64,000 bases of DNA from CAYUST01 sp964447535. Its GTDB lineage: Bacteria > Patescibacteriota > Gracilibacteria > Absconditabacterales > Absconditicoccaceae. Position numbers and translations under genes: made by a program. The stretch's first letter is position 1. Every line of letters begins with the position of its first letter. Below the pieces are notes generated by a model. It was given only the letters and a program-made list of their open reading frames with translations. It was not told where the DNA came from and made no database searches. The DNA is taken from the NCBI GenBank assembly GCA_964447535.1, contig CAYUST010000002.1, positions 1 to 64,000 on the forward strand, given 5' to 3'. Below are positions 8,682 through 19,435 of this stretch, one piece after another.

Positions 8682-10901
8682 ATGGATATAGCCAAAATTC
8701 AAGAGTTTGAAAACTATCAACTGATCTTTGATGAAGATCCAAAATTTCTGTTGGACCAGATATTGGCACAGGCAACATACCTCTCCCCAGCACAAAAGAA
8801 AATTATTTATACGACCTATGCATTTGCTCAACTGCATCACAAAGATGTAAAAAGACACTCTGGAGAACCCTATATTGTTCATCCATTGAGAGTGTTGGAG
8901 TTTCTCATGGACGTCAAACCTGATCTCCCTAGTATACAAACCGCCTTATTGCACGATATCATTGAAGACACGGAAGTGACATTCGAAGACATCAAAAAAG
9001 AATTTGGAGAAGAAGTAGCTACCTTGTGTGATGGTCTCGTCAAGGTCTCCAAAGTAAGATATAGAGGAGAGGAAAGACAAATTGAAACACTCAAAAAGAC
9101 ATTCCTCGCTATGGCAAAAGATCTCAGAGTAATCATCATCAAAATGGCGGATCGTGTACACAATATCCAAACATTGCATTTTCATCCCAAGAAAGAAAAA
9201 AGAGTGAGAATAGCCGAGGAAACCCTCAAAATTTATGTTCCGATTGCCAAGAGACTTGGCCTCTATGTCTATCAAGGATATCTCGAAAATGGTGCTTTCA
9301 AAAATCTTGATACGAGGGAATACACCAGAATTCGCAACTATATCCTCAAACAATACGGCAATGTAGAAGGATTTAAACAAGAGGGGATTGCAACACTTAC
9401 TCGCCTATGTGATGAAGAGGGGCTAGCTTATTGTGAAATCAAAGGAAGAATCAAAAGTCCATTTAGAATTTACAAAAAACTCATCAAATATCAGACGCAA
9501 GATATTTCAAAAGTGATGGATGTAATCGCATTTAGAGTATTAACGAAAGAGGTAGGGGATTGTTATAATATGTTATGAATCATTCACAAACATTATACGC
9601 CTATTTTTAGCAAGATGAAAGATTACATTGCGATTCCCAAACCCAACGGCTACAAGAGTCTCCACACGACGGTGTTGGGTATGTTTGATTTTCCGGTAGA
9701 AATTCAAGTCAGGACACAAGATATGGATAGAGTTGCAGACTACGGAGTAGCTGCCCACTTTATTTATAGTGATGATCAGGCATTTACCATGTCTGAGAAA
9801 CAAGAGCAGTGGATTAAATCACTCCAAGACATCGTGCAAAGATATAGTGCAGAAGGAGACAAAGAGAAATTCAAAGATGCACTTCAGATAGAAATTTTTG
9901 AGAAAGATATCTTCGTCTATACGCCCAAAGGGGACATTATAGAATTGCCTGCGGAAAGTACTGTGCTAGATTTTGCGTTTAGAGTACACTCCGAAGTGGG
10001 TCTCAAATTTAGAAATGCCTTCATCAACGGAAGGATTGTGCCGATTGATTATATGCTCAAAACGGGGAATATTATCGACATCAAGACCTACAAAAATAAA
10101 TACACTGCCACCAGAGGATGGCTCAATTATCTCCATACTCCTTCTGCCAAAACGAAGCTCAACAAATTCTTGAGACAACAAGAAAAAAATGAACTTTTCA
10201 ATGAGATGAAACCCATTATCAATCAAAAACTCAGTGAGTACAAACTACCACTCCTGGGTGCCAAAGATGATCAAATTACCAAATTGCACAAAGACGTTGC
10301 CTTCGAACACCTGCTCCATAGGTTACGTGACAAGCAGATCTCTGTCACTAAGTTGATCAAAGACACCTATCCACATATTGCTTTGCTCCATCCAGAACAC
10401 CCTTTGAACGAAGGAGAAAGACAAAACGAAGCAATCAATACAGGTATTTCTCAAACTCTCAATCAAGCCATACTCATCGACGAAGACAAAGAAGTGAACT
10501 ATGAACTCTGTCCTGAATGTTGCCCACATCCCCCACAAAAGCTAATTGCCAAAAGTGACAAACATGGCATCAAAGTACACGCATTGACTTGCGAAGCATT
10601 ACAAACCATCAATTATAGCAAACTGATGGAAGCACATCGATGAGATCAAGCACCCAACAAATATAAACTCAAGATGCAAGTCCAAGCATTAGATAAACCA
10701 TGAGTCCTACTCGATATTCTCAAGATTTTTGAATTCTTTGGGATCAATGTCACCGATATTCACTCACAACATACAGATACTTGATATGCTCTGGTGATGT
10801 TGGAGTTGAGTTTCGTGCATCCTGCCAAAATGTACTATCTGTTGAATGACTTGAAAATGAGAAAAGACTTATTAAAAATAGTATCTCAGGAAATCATATA
10901 A
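8682..10901 (+). CDS. rsh: RelA/SpoT-type (p)ppGpp synthetase/hydrolase
   Basis: 739 aa, full domain order. The HD hydrolase (HPLRVLEFL, LLHDIIEDT, KMADRVHNI) keeps its metal-binding residues. The synthetase has RIKSPFRIYKKL, the conserved CYNMLGIIH where Gly is TGA, KDYIAIPKPNGYKSLHTTV and EIQVRTQDMDRVADYGVAAH. A TGS domain (VYTPKGDIIELPAESTVLDFAF) follows, then a Cys-containing linker and a C-terminal ACT-like domain rich in UGA-Gly. Both active sites look intact, so it is probably bifunctional and controls the stringent response alone; no other RSH gene is in the window. The ATG at 8682 gives the standard N-terminus. Confidence 0.95.
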
Positions 10902-10939
10902 GTAACGTCTGCATACCATATTTTAGTTTCTTTTTCGTT

Positions 10940-11386
10940 ATGAATCTCTCTTCTTTTTTCCAAGCATCATCACAAGTCCAGTGGGTGGTCTATTGTATTG
11001 TAGCACTCGTTGCATTCTTGTGGATATACTGTCTGTTGTGGGTAGCCAAAGATAGTAGCACGAGGACAGAACACTTTAGTTTTCAGCTCTTAAGTATTTT
11101 GCTCATTCTGCTGGGGACACCATTGATTGGACTCCCGTTGTACTTCCTCATCAGACCTATTCGTCAACAGCCAGGAGAATTGACCTCACGAGAACAAGCA
11201 TACTTGGCAGAAGGTATTTTTTGTGCGCACTGTGATGGGAGGAATAGCAAAGAATTTGAATTTTGTGTCTATTGCGGAAGCAAGCTCAAGCACCCGTGCA
11301 AAGAATGTAAAAAGCCGTATCCTTTGGACTATGAATACTGTCCATTTTGTGGAGCACCCAATCTAGATATGCCCGAAGAAGAATAA
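10940..11386 (+). CDS. Membrane protein with two C-terminal zinc ribbons
   Basis: 148 aa. Two hydrophobic segments (WVVYCIVALVAFLWIYCLLW and LLSILLILLGTPLIGLPLYF) are followed by a cytoplasmic tail with four Cys pairs: FCAHC, FCVYC, PCKECKK and YCPFCGAP. These form two double-zinc-ribbon motifs. No TGA codons. This topology is common in small bacterial proteins of unknown role. It begins 38 bp after the rsh stop and precedes the DUF4012 gene on the same strand. Confidence 0.75.
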   Translation: MNLSSFFQASSQVQWVVYCIVALVAFLWIYCLLWVAKDSSTRTEHFSFQLLSILLILLGTPLIGLPLYFLIRPIRQQPGELTSREQAYLAEGIFCAHCDGRNSKEFEFCVYCGSKLKHPCKECKKPYPLDYEYCPFCGAPNLDMPEEE

Positions 11387-11491
11387 GGTAGGTTTTTGTT
11401 TTTTTTGTTTTGCTATATGGGAGCTTCCTTTTGATTTCTCAAACCAACGCTCCCTCAATCATGAGGATCCTTTTTTGGAGTAACTTCAGGA

Positions 11492-12949
11492 ATGCCAAAA
11501 CGATCTCAGCATCTCCATTGGTGATTTTTCTTGTTGTGTGCTTTGTGCATCAATATATTTAGTTCACTCGCACCGTTTGTACAGTGAGGCATCAACGCTG
11601 CATCGCTCCAATCACTCTTACCTACCTTGCCCGTGTTTTTGAGATTTATCGACCCAGAGTTAGCACGCGCTATCTATCATGGCTATACGATGATTACTCA
11701 ACCACAAAGCTCTCTTTGGAGTGAACATGTCGATGGCGTCACCAAGTATATGGCACAGTGAGGTTCCTGGTTGACCAAACCCTTCTTGCGTCCTTTCCCG
11801 CAGCATGTACAACTCATACAACAACTGGCAACTTTCAGTTGAGATATTCGTTCATTGCTTGGTGAAGAAAAAGAACAGCGCTATTTGGTCGTCTTGCAAA
11901 ACACGTCTGAGAAAAGACCCAACGGTGGGTTCTTTGGTTCTTTTGCGCTCGTCACTATCGTCAAAGGTTGGGTTAAAGATATTGAAATTGTAGATAGTTA
12001 TCTCCCTCAGTACGATAATCCAGACACCTCCATCACCGGCCCCAAATGGCTCACGAATTTCTTACCTGATCGTCAGGTCTATTTTGTGGGAGCGAACAAG
12101 GTCTGATTTACCTATCACGATGGTGCGCACATCAAAAATCTCTACGAAAAGTCCTACCCGGGTAAGAAGATTAGAGGCGTAATTTTTTTGAGGACCGACA
12201 TGTTCGTCGATCTCTTTCCTGACTTTCTCAAACAATTCCGAGAATGGCAATTTGCCAATGCATCCATCGATCTCATCAGAGGGCAAGCACGTCGATGAAA
12301 AAAAGAACTCTATCTCACCTCATCTCAGAACTTCGTCCAAACGCATCAAAAAAAACTTATCAAGGCTTTGTTTACTCGTCTCCCTGAGCTTATTCAGAAA
12401 AGATATATCAACATCTATCTTGAAGATATATCCTGAAGCATGCATACACGATTACGTAAAGTAGGCTTGACAACGAGGTTTGAAGAAGATACCCTCTATA
12501 GTCGAGAGAGTAATACCTCATTCAACAAAGCAGATGGCTTTGTCAAAAAAACATTGACGATATATGATACTCAAGGAAAAATAATCCAGCAGGCAAGCGG
12601 GGACATTATCCCTCTCGGAGCACTACCTCCAGGCACGTATGGCATAGAAATAATATACTCATTTGATGTGCCACAAACGTACAAAGATTTCATTGGCTCT
12701 CTCGAAGAGCAGTATCAGATTACTTTGGGGGACAGGGAGCGTCATATTTTAGTGCTTGATCCTACCCGAGAAACGAGAGGACTTGTCTACTATCCCAAAC
12801 ATATTCGTTTCTGAGTACTCACGGGAGATGTCCGTGAGGTCAATCTCTTTGAAACACCTTTCGCCTACTGAGCAACCTATTCTTCTGCAATTACCCAGTC
12901 TCCTGGACAGGCAACGATCAGGTGGGTGATGGAAGTGGGGAATAAATAA
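11492..12949 (+). CDS. DUF4012-family membrane-anchored protein
   Basis: 485 aa with UGA=Gly (several codons). It starts MPKRSQHLHWGFFLLC with one N-terminal transmembrane segment. The DUF4012 signature is clear: QRYLVVLQNTSEKRPNGGFF, then SFALVTIVKGWVKDIEIVDSY. A long extracytoplasmic region follows, ending in a beta-rich part (TIDTQGK..., PPGTYGIEIIYSFDVP). DUF4012 proteins are frequent in Candidate Phyla Radiation and Gram-positive genomes and are thought to be surface-associated; their function is unknown. The ATG at 11492 was chosen as the first Met before the membrane segment. Confidence 0.8.
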
Positions 12950-13035
12950 CGATTCACCGTTCATCGATCATGATGTGGGCTTTCTAAGGGATAATTCTTG
13001 TCGCCAAAATCACTACGTGCACTTGGGGCATGAAA

Positions 13036-13065
13036 TAAAAAAAGCCCTGGCATAGCCAGGGCTTT
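13036..13065 (-). terminator. Intrinsic terminator for the 13086-13490 gene
   Basis: AAAGCCCTGGC pairs with GCCAGGGCTTT across a 3-nt loop (13041-13065). On the minus strand a run of T follows (A-run 13037-13043 on plus). It lies 20 bp downstream of the minus-strand stop. Confidence 0.85.
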
Positions 13066-13085
13066 GGTAAACATGTATTTCATGT

Positions 13086-13490
13086 TTACGCAACAGTCTC
13101 TTCTTTCTTCTCCTCCTTCACAACCTCCTCCTTTTTCTTTAAGAACTTGCCAAGCACGTTCTCTTCGAATTCAGAGTAGATCTCTGCGAACATTTCATCG
13201 ACCTGTTGAGGGGATTTACCGGTAGCATTGGCCACGAACTCGCGGGCCGTCTTTTTGAGACGGACCAGCGTATCGCTGATCTCTTTGGACCCTTCGGTGC
13301 TCGCGGACTCCCAAGCAGTTTTGAATTTACCGGTCCATTCAATGCCTTTGGCCTTGAGGTCAGACATCAGTTTTTCTCCTTCTCCCTCAGCTCCCTCTTT
13401 CTTCATGTACTTGGCGACAAGTACAATGAGTTGCTCAACAATCAAGGGAAGAATTGTGGCAATAAAGAATTTAAATAAAAACTTTTTCAT
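13086..13490 (-). CDS. Membrane-anchored, Lys/Glu-rich small protein of unknown function
   Basis: 134 aa from MKKFLFKFF. One N-terminal hydrophobic segment (FFIATILPLIVEQLIVLVA) precedes an amphipathic, charged helical domain. The C-terminus is a Lys/Glu repeat (KFLKKKEEVVKEEKKEE). A start 11 codons upstream is possible, but MKKFLF looks like a natural membrane-targeting start. No TGA codons, and higher GC than its neighbours. No family recognised. The region between the helices (TGKSPQQVDEMFAEIYSEFEE) may be a helical bundle. Confidence 0.65.
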   Translation of the reverse strand: MKKFLFKFFIATILPLIVEQLIVLVAKYMKKEGAEGEGEKLMSDLKAKGIEWTGKFKTAWESASTEGSKEISDTLVRLKKTAREFVANATGKSPQQVDEMFAEIYSEFEENVLGKFLKKKEEVVKEEKKEETVA

Positions 13491-13556
13491 TTTTTTTAAT
13501 ATTTGTGTATGTATTCTATACATATTTCACAAGAAATAGCAATAGTATTTGATTTG

Positions 13557-13584
13557 AAAAAAATCCCCGGGAAGTTCCCGAGGA
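13557..13584 (-). terminator. Intrinsic terminator of the Lys-rich protein gene
   Basis: TCCTCGGGAA/TTCCCGGGGA hairpin on the minus strand, followed by seven T. The stem is GC-rich with one G-U pair. It lies just downstream of the stop at 13613. Confidence 0.8.
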
Positions 13585-13612
13585 CTGTCATCAGATTGGT
13601 TGCAGTCAGTTG

Positions 13613-14065
13613 TTAAAACGTTTGAAACGTTTTTTTGACGGCTTCTTGAATACGTTGTTTCTTTTTCTTGCTGACCTTCAAGAAGAAGGACACCGCGAGG
13701 TTGCGAATGCTGTTGGCGCGGGTGCTGTTCTTGCGATAACACAAGGCTCTATTGCAACCGTCCTTGATTTTGTCACGGTGCTTGTCGAGCTTCTTCGCAA
13801 GACACTTCCCCTGCTTCTCAGTCAACAACTTTTTGCTGATGAGGTGCATTTGCATCTCAAAGAGCATCATTGCCAACTTGATTGGCTTAGCGCGTTGTTC
13901 CCTTTCCTCTGTTTTCTTTTTGGGAACAGTTTTTTTCGCAGTGGCTTTCTTGGTCGCAGTTGGCTTCAATTTTTCTTTATCAGCCTTGCGAACTGCTTTA
14001 TTGACCTTATCAAGCAGTTTTTTCTTGGGTGCAGGCTTCTTGGCCTGCGGTTTTTTGATTGGCAT
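13613..14065 (-). CDS. Highly basic Lys/Ala/Pro-rich protein, histone H1-like composition
   Basis: 150 aa starting MPIKKPQAKKPAPKKKL. The first 65 residues are Lys/Ala/Pro/Thr repeats (KKATAKKTVPKKK) like H1-type tails. The remainder is a basic helical region with one Cys pair. It has no TGA codon. Such proteins in bacteria often bind nucleic acids; this is inference from composition only. A start 13 codons upstream exists but adds no hydrophobic or conserved sequence. It has its own terminator and lies upstream of the membrane-anchored Lys/Glu-rich gene on the same strand. Confidence 0.65.
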   Translation of the reverse strand: MPIKKPQAKKPAPKKKLLDKVNKAVRKADKEKLKPTATKKATAKKTVPKKKTEEREQRAKPIKLAMMLFEMQMHLISKKLLTEKQGKCLAKKLDKHRDKIKDGCNRALCYRKNSTRANSIRNLAVSFFLKVSKKKKQRIQEAVKKTFQTF

Positions 14066-14260
14066 ATATTCTATTTTGACAAGTTTATAACATTTTCTTG
14101 ACAAATAGCAATATGAAATATGGTTGGAAGCAAAAATAGGAAGATGGTATTGGTTCGTTGGCTTTTCATCAGCTATGCGTGTCTAGTACCAATAATCAAT
14201 GCTCAACTTGACTTTATGCTCCTATTTTCTATAAGGAGACCCTGTACAATTTGATTGTAT

Positions 14261-14334
14261 GGGTCTGTAGCTCAATTGGTTAGAGCAGGGGCCTCTTAAG
14301 CCCAAGGTTCCGGGTTCGATTCCCGGCAGGCCTA
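14261..14334 (+). tRNA. tRNA-Lys(CUU)
   Basis: A complete 74-nt cloverleaf without encoded CCA. Acceptor GGGTCTG pairs with CAGGCCT (two wobbles), discriminator A. The D-arm is GCTC...GAGC, the anticodon loop CTCTTAA gives anticodon CTT, and the T-arm is CCGGG TTCGATT CCCGG. One mismatch (G27-A43) sits at the top of the anticodon stem. The CUU anticodon decodes AAG. Confidence 0.9.
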
Positions 14335-14379
14335 AAACGTATACTTAAGGAAAACTAATTACCTGATCTCATCGACCAA

Positions 14380-14486
14380 GGTTCCGGGCCTGTCTACCGA
14401 CAGGTAGATTCGCCCCAATCGCTCTGCCTCAATCGCTCCGTTCTTGAGATAGAACTCTTGGGATAGCAATTCCCTCACAGGCCTAC
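14380..14486 (+). other. Fragments resembling the tRNA-Lys 3' half
   Basis: AAGGTTCCGGG at about 14380-14390 repeats the variable/T-stem of the tRNA, and CACAGGCCTAC near 14475-14485 resembles its acceptor 3' end. Unrelated sequence with a small CCTGTCTACCGACAGG hairpin separates them. No anticodon arm is present, so this is not a functional tRNA. It could be a scar of integration at the tRNA 3' end. Nothing else is seen in 14335-14601. Confidence 0.35.
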
Positions 14487-14601
14487 CATTTAAAACATGA
14501 AAATGAGTTTACATACATGAGAACTTCTGAAAAGCGGTTCGATTTATCCAGCAAAGCTGGGGAAATTAGACAGATTCTTCCTCAGTTGAAGGATTTTTTT
14601 A

Positions 14602-15120
14602 TTAAGAAATTTGCGTTAGGTTTTTATCTAGAATAATGTCAGATGATGATGATTCTGTATTTTGAGCAAAATCATTGAGTTCTTTAAGAATTTTACTTCT
14701 CTTTTGTGACTCATATTGAGTTGCTTCATTAATTCTTTTTTCAAAATTGGAAAGAATTTTCTTCACTTCTTCATCATTTAAATCTTTCAATACCTTTTCA
14801 TCAGATGTTCTTCATTTGTTTTCTTTAAATTTATTTAGACTTCAACTTGTGAGTAGACTATACTTTCAATTCCGATCCCTCATAAGCATATAAACTGTTG
14901 CTATTTTTTCACTAGTTTTTTCTATTGTAAATGATTTTCCCTCAGGATTATTCGGACCATAGTCCACTGTAGCACTAGAAATATGAAAACTTGTTCAGCT
15001 TTTATCTTCATATATTATCCTAGTTTTTATAGAAGAATATATTTCATCAAATTTTTTATTTATATTCATTTCATTTTTATTGTCTAAATTTTCTTGTTTA
15101 GACTCAGGATTATTATCCAT
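14602..15120 (-). CDS. AT-rich hypothetical protein
   Basis: 172 aa, open only with UGA=Gly (four codons). Asn/Lys/Glu/Ser-rich: it begins MDNNPESKQENLDNKNEM, has a middle beta-like part (TSFHISSATVDYGPNNPEGK), and a helical C-terminal part (DEEVKKILSNFEKRINEATQY). No signal peptide or membrane segment. Base composition is clearly more AT-rich than neighbouring genes, and it lies next to tRNA-Lys and the tRNA-like fragments, which hints at acquired DNA. No family recognised. Confidence 0.6.
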
Positions 15121-15292
15121 TTAATTCTTTTATAGAAATAAAGTAAGAGAGGATCATATATAATATATCCAAATCGAGAAATAAGTCAAATTTCTGATAT
15201 CAAAATCTTCATACACAATGATAGTAGGTTTATCACAGATCACAAAAAATATCATCAATCAGCGAGTTTTTTCGTGTATAAATCATCCTTAT

Positions 15293-15760
15293 CTATTCCT
15301 TGACCTTCCCACCCATCGGCACGAGTAATGCAAAAAGAGAGGAGTGGGTATTTTCCAGATCATGCAGATTCAATTTGTAGAGTTCCTTGAGTTGATAAAG
15401 TAGATATTTGCATTGTCTTTTGGAGTTTGCTTGTGCGATTTCTTTGAGAAACGCTTTTCAAACGTTGAGGTTGTTTTCATGGATAAACTGAAAAAGAGCA
15501 TCTCTCAATGCATCTATTTCTTTGGCTTTTTCTAGGTCAGTATGTGCAAGACGCTTGTTGAGAAATATCTGTTCTTTTTTGAGTTTTCAAAGAGAAGTTA
15601 CTTGCTGGATATGTGCAATTTTCCTGTCCATCTTGTCCCCATCACCAAAACAGTAGGCATGGTCACGGATACACTGTATAAGTTCTTGTCTCAAAGACTC
15701 CTTGAGTGCTGCAGACGTTGAAGCAGGAGAAAGATGCTGCTTTTGCGGTTCTTCTTTCAT
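15293..15760 (-). CDS. Helical hypothetical protein downstream of the pilT-like gene
   Basis: 155 aa from MKEEPQKQHLSPAST; two TGA codons are Gly. Almost entirely charged and helical (LKKEQIFLNKRLAHTDLEKA, YLLYQLKELYKLNLHDLE), with a regulator-like or coiled-coil look but no motif I recognise. An upstream TTG start at 15799 would overlap the ATPase stop; I chose the ATG at 15758-15760 because a purine-rich AGCAGAG precedes it. Likely co-transcribed with the ATPase gene. Confidence 0.6.
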
Positions 15761-15783
15761 CTCTGCTGAAACGAGGTAAAGTA

Positions 15784-16857
15784 TTATGAAAATAGCCAAT
15801 CTACCGTCTGTCTATCAATCTTGCCATCTTCGATAAGTCTTTTTGCATAGTCCATGTGGGAGATCATACCCATACCACGTGAGGTACCGATGATTGAGTC
15901 GATTTGTTTACCATCGTCCTTGCGGATGTTATTTCTGATTGCAGGAGTATTGATCATGAGTTCGTACATACCAATTCTCTTGGTATCATCGCTTGTTTTG
16001 AGGAGGAATTGTGATTGGACGCCGAGGAGACTATCGGAAAGTCTATCTTTGATACTGCTTTGTACTTCGGGTGGGAAAAATGAAATCAATCTATTGACGG
16101 TGTTGGCAGCGCCTCTCGTATGCAACGTACTGAACACAAGATGTCCTGTTTCAGCCAAGTTTATGGCAGCCTCTGCAGTCTCTGGATCACGGATCTCGCC
16201 GACGAAAATCACATCAGGATCCTGACGCATCGCACTTCTCATAGCACGTGCAAACGAAAGGGTATCAGACCCCAGTGCTCTTTGAGAAATCAAACAGTTC
16301 TTCTCAGTAAAGACGTATTCGATAGGATCTTCAATCGTAATAATGTGCTCTTTTCTATGTTCGTTGATATACTCAATCATTGCGATCAGCGAGGTTGTTT
16401 TACCGGAACCCGTAGGACCACAGACGAGAAATAGACCTGTTTTTTGGTTGAGAATGTGTTCTTTGACCGTATTTGCAATATCTTCGTACATCAAGACCTC
16501 CAAAGGGACAGGCTCGTAGTTGATCTTTCTCATCGCCAATCCTAGATTTTCCATTTTGAAATAGGCATTTACTCTGTAGGGAGTCTTGCTTTGTGAGTAG
16601 AAGTTGAAGTCGAGCTCTCTGTTGTCCGTCAGCTTTTCAAATCACCCAGGATGCTTTTCGAGCAGACCTTTGATGATCATCTCCATATCAAGATGCGTCA
16701 CCTTGGGCATGTCCTCAATAAAGGTGATATCGCCAAGTTTTCTGTAACTAATATGTTCTCCCACGCAAATGTGGAAGTCTGAAACGGTAGCATCAGGCTC
16801 AAATTTAAGCAAAAGGGCTTCAACATCAGAGAGTTGCATAGGCATGTACCAGAACAT
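15784..16857 (-). CDS. pilT: PilT-type secretion/retraction ATPase
   Basis: 357 aa. Walker A is VCGPTGSGKTTSLIAMI, the Asp box is HIITIEDPIEYVF, Walker B is DPDVIFVGEIRDPETAEAA, and the His box is AETGHLVFSTLHTRGAANTVNRL. These are the four hallmarks of the type IV pilus retraction/assembly ATPases. The N-terminal domain ends in a region with one TGA-coded Gly (KHPGGFEKL). The AIRNNIR segment matches the AIRNLIR motif of PilT proteins, favouring PilT over PilB. The start could be any of three close Met codons (16857, 16845, 16839). No other pilus gene is in the window. Confidence 0.9.
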
Positions 16858-16942
16858 AAAGCTCTCTAACTATACGGATACAAGGGTCAAAATGCAAAAA
16901 AATGAGGGGAAAATGTACTTCCCGTGATGAGAATAAAATGGC

Positions 16943-18280
16943 TTATGCTAGGCTTGCAACTGCTTCTTTGAATTGTGCTGCCTTCTCTTTGTAGCTTTTC
17001 CAGAGACTAAAACTTGGAGAGCCACACGAAAGGAGGGCAATTTTTCATATAGGTGTATGACTAGCGGCAAATTTTACTGCGTCACGCATTGATGCTGTTG
17101 TATAGATCTGTAAACCAGGCTTTTTGACCAATTGTGCGATCAAGGGGCCTGAGTCAGGGAAACAGATAAGATGCTCAATCGTCGAATGACTAATTGTTTC
17201 TGCTAACCCTGAAAAATCATACTCTCACAAAATACCGCCTACAAATAAGGTGGCTACACGGTCTCCCAAAGCTGCGAGTGCCGCTTGTGTAGCCTGAGGC
17301 GTCGTTGCGATAGCATCATTGTATCGATCAATACCGCATATGTTGCCAATGAATTCAATCCTATCAGGCAAACCAACAAACTCTTGTGTTACTTTTTGGA
17401 CGAGGTCAGTGGTGATGCCCAAGATATGTGCTACTCCATACAAAGCACACACATTATATCTGTTGTGGGCACCAACGAGACGGACGGTTTCTCACCCCGC
17501 TAGCAATTGGTTATCATGCAAAAACTGCCCGTCAACATAGCTAAACGATCCGCTATCACCATAGGTGATAACTTGTGTTTCACGATTTTGAAGTAATTCA
17601 GGAAATTGTTCTTGGAGTACATCTTCTACTTGGCTTCCCAGCAACAAGGTATCCGCAAAAGAGAAAAGATGTGCCTTGGCCAAAACATACTCTTGTCGAC
17701 TGCCATGTTCTGCAAGATGAGTAGGGTAGATTGTATTCCAAATACCTATATGGATTTTAGCACGCTGTAGACCAGCAAGCATGAAGCTTGAGAGCTCATA
17801 GACCACATAGTCGGGGGGAGATGCAAAATCAATCTGCTCCAACACCGGTTGGCCGACATTTCATGCCAAGACGACGTTCTTGCCTGCTGCTTGCAATAAG
17901 AGATAGGTGAGCATACTGATCGTAGATTTCCCTTTGGTGCCCGTGATACCTATGACCGTCCCTTGAAACCTATCCAAGAAAAGCTGTGTCTGATTGGTCA
18001 AACGAGGAGCAATTATTTCCCAAAGTGCAGTATCTTGCAGCTCGTTTTGGAGTAAGACATCCGTGATACCAGGAGATCTCATAATCACGTCATAGTCTTG
18101 CAAATGCGTGAGGTATCCAGGCCCCGTGAAGGTAGTGACTCACGCAGGAAAGTCTTTGTCCGTGTGTTGATCAAATATAGCAATAGAGGAGTCAGGAATA
18201 CCTTCTTTTTGCAAAAAACGATAGGTGGATTGTCATTCCATGCCTCGTCCCAAAATAGCTATATGTTGATTGTCGAACAT
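16943..18280 (-). CDS. murD: UDP-N-acetylmuramoylalanine--D-glutamate ligase
   Basis: 445 aa. It adds D-Glu to UDP-MurNAc-Ala in peptidoglycan precursor synthesis. Features: Rossmann start IAILGRGMEGQSTYRFL, ATP loop GITGTKGKSTISMLTYLLL, central VVYELSSFML, GAHNRYNVCALYG, and RIEFIGNICGIDRYNDAIATTPQATQAAL, which is the MurD C-terminal signature. At least six TGA codons are Gly, including the conserved one in NVGQPVL. It is divergently oriented to murI, which supplies its D-Glu substrate; the two starts are about 95 bp apart. Confidence 0.93.
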
Positions 18281-18375
18281 CTTGTGATTTGAGGATAAGT
18301 TGCTATAAACGGGTAGAGCATAGCAAAATAGGCCACAAATAAAAGTAGTTTTTCAATTTCACTTTTTTTTCGCTA

Positions 18376-19149
18376 ATGATAGGTGTCTTCGATAGTGGTC
18401 TTGGGTGATTACTCACTGCCAAATATCTCCAACAACAACTTCCTCAGTACGAGTATCTCTACTTGTGAGATCTTGCGTATGTACCGTGGGGTGAAAGGTC
18501 TGGTGAGCGGATTCAAGAGCGTACGTTTGTTTGTCTAGAATGGCTATTTTCCCAAGGCTGTGAGCTCGTTATTCTAGCGTGCAATACCGCTTCTGCGTAT
18601 GCTATCAGGCCTTGGCAAGAACAACACCCTAACAAGAAAGTACTTTCTATCACCATTCCTGGAGTAGAGCAGGCACATGCAAAGGACTACCAGAACTGTC
18701 TTTTGTTCGCGACACGTGCCACTATCACCTCGCATATTTATCCAAGCGTTTGCCATAAACTAGGCTATGAGATGAGCTTTATACCTTGTATCGGGACAGG
18801 ACTTGTTGATCTTATTGAGACTGCAACCACTCCAGAACACATCAAAAATAGCTTACAAGAACTGCTGCCATTAGGTAGTCAATTTGATGCATGTATACTG
18901 TGATGTACACACTATCCGCTGATAGCAGACCTCATCCAAGAACTTCTTCCTGATATTCCATTGATTGATCCCGCATACGAAGCCGTCCAGCGCTTACCAG
19001 CGTATCTCAAACGTCATCCAGAAATTACCGAAAAATTGAGCACTACACCGTGATTGCATGTTGCGCTTACCTCAATGGGTAATTTCAAGAAAGCAAGTAA
19101 CTATCGAGGGCTACCGCAAGGAGATGATCTGACTCTAGTTGAGATATAA
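18376..19149 (+). CDS. murI: Glutamate racemase
   Basis: 257 aa. It converts L-Glu to D-Glu for peptidoglycan. Both catalytic Cys motifs are present: LACNTAS and LGCTHYPL. The N-terminal IGVFDSGLGG is complete. The second Gly of GLGG and the Gly of GCTHYP are TGA codons, a strong local proof of UGA=Gly. It also has LYLGDLAYVPWGER. The C-terminus is near normal length. It faces away from murD, whose product uses D-Glu. Confidence 0.95.
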
Positions 19150-19153
19150 TACT

Positions 19154-19384
19154 TTATTTTATTTTCTTTTTTCATTTATTGCGAGAGGAAGCTGGTTTTG
19201 TCAGCTCTTCAGATGGAGCCTTCTGTGAAGTCACTTGTCAGAAATGTGTAGATGCAAATTCTTGCAAATCATTTTTTTCTTTGTGCAAGCTCAAAAGAAT
19301 TTTCGCTAATGTTTTTTCAACTCGTTCAATCAACAATCACGTACGATCAGTCAATGCTTGTGTTGCTTCTAGAGAAAGAGTCAT
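19154..19384 (-). CDS. Small charged helical protein of unknown function
   Basis: 76 aa, MTLSLEATQALTDRTGLLIERVEKTL..., open with three UGA-Gly codons and ending in a Lys-rich SSRNKGKKKIK. It follows the large coiled-coil gene by about 50 bp on the same strand and may be its partner. It converges with murI, 4 bp apart at the stops. No family recognised. A small subunit similar to exonuclease VII small subunit is conceivable from size and helical content, but key residues are not clear. Confidence 0.5.
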
Positions 19385-19435
19385 AGTTTTTTTGGGTCAG
19401 TTGCGTGGTGGCATGGGAGTAAAAAACAAATAAAA

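Noticed and set aside
13610..14101. Plus-strand frame opposite the Lys-rich gene
   Set aside because: A long open frame arises from the Lys/Ala-rich codons on the other strand. It gives a Leu/Phe-rich sequence with no start context. The minus-strand gene has its own terminator.
14380..14486. A second tRNA gene
   Set aside because: It lacks D-arm and anticodon arm, and the T-arm is interrupted.
19179..19433. Plus-strand Cys-containing frame after murI
   Set aside because: It is antisense to a minus-strand gene (19154-19384) that is open with UGA=Gly and ends properly.
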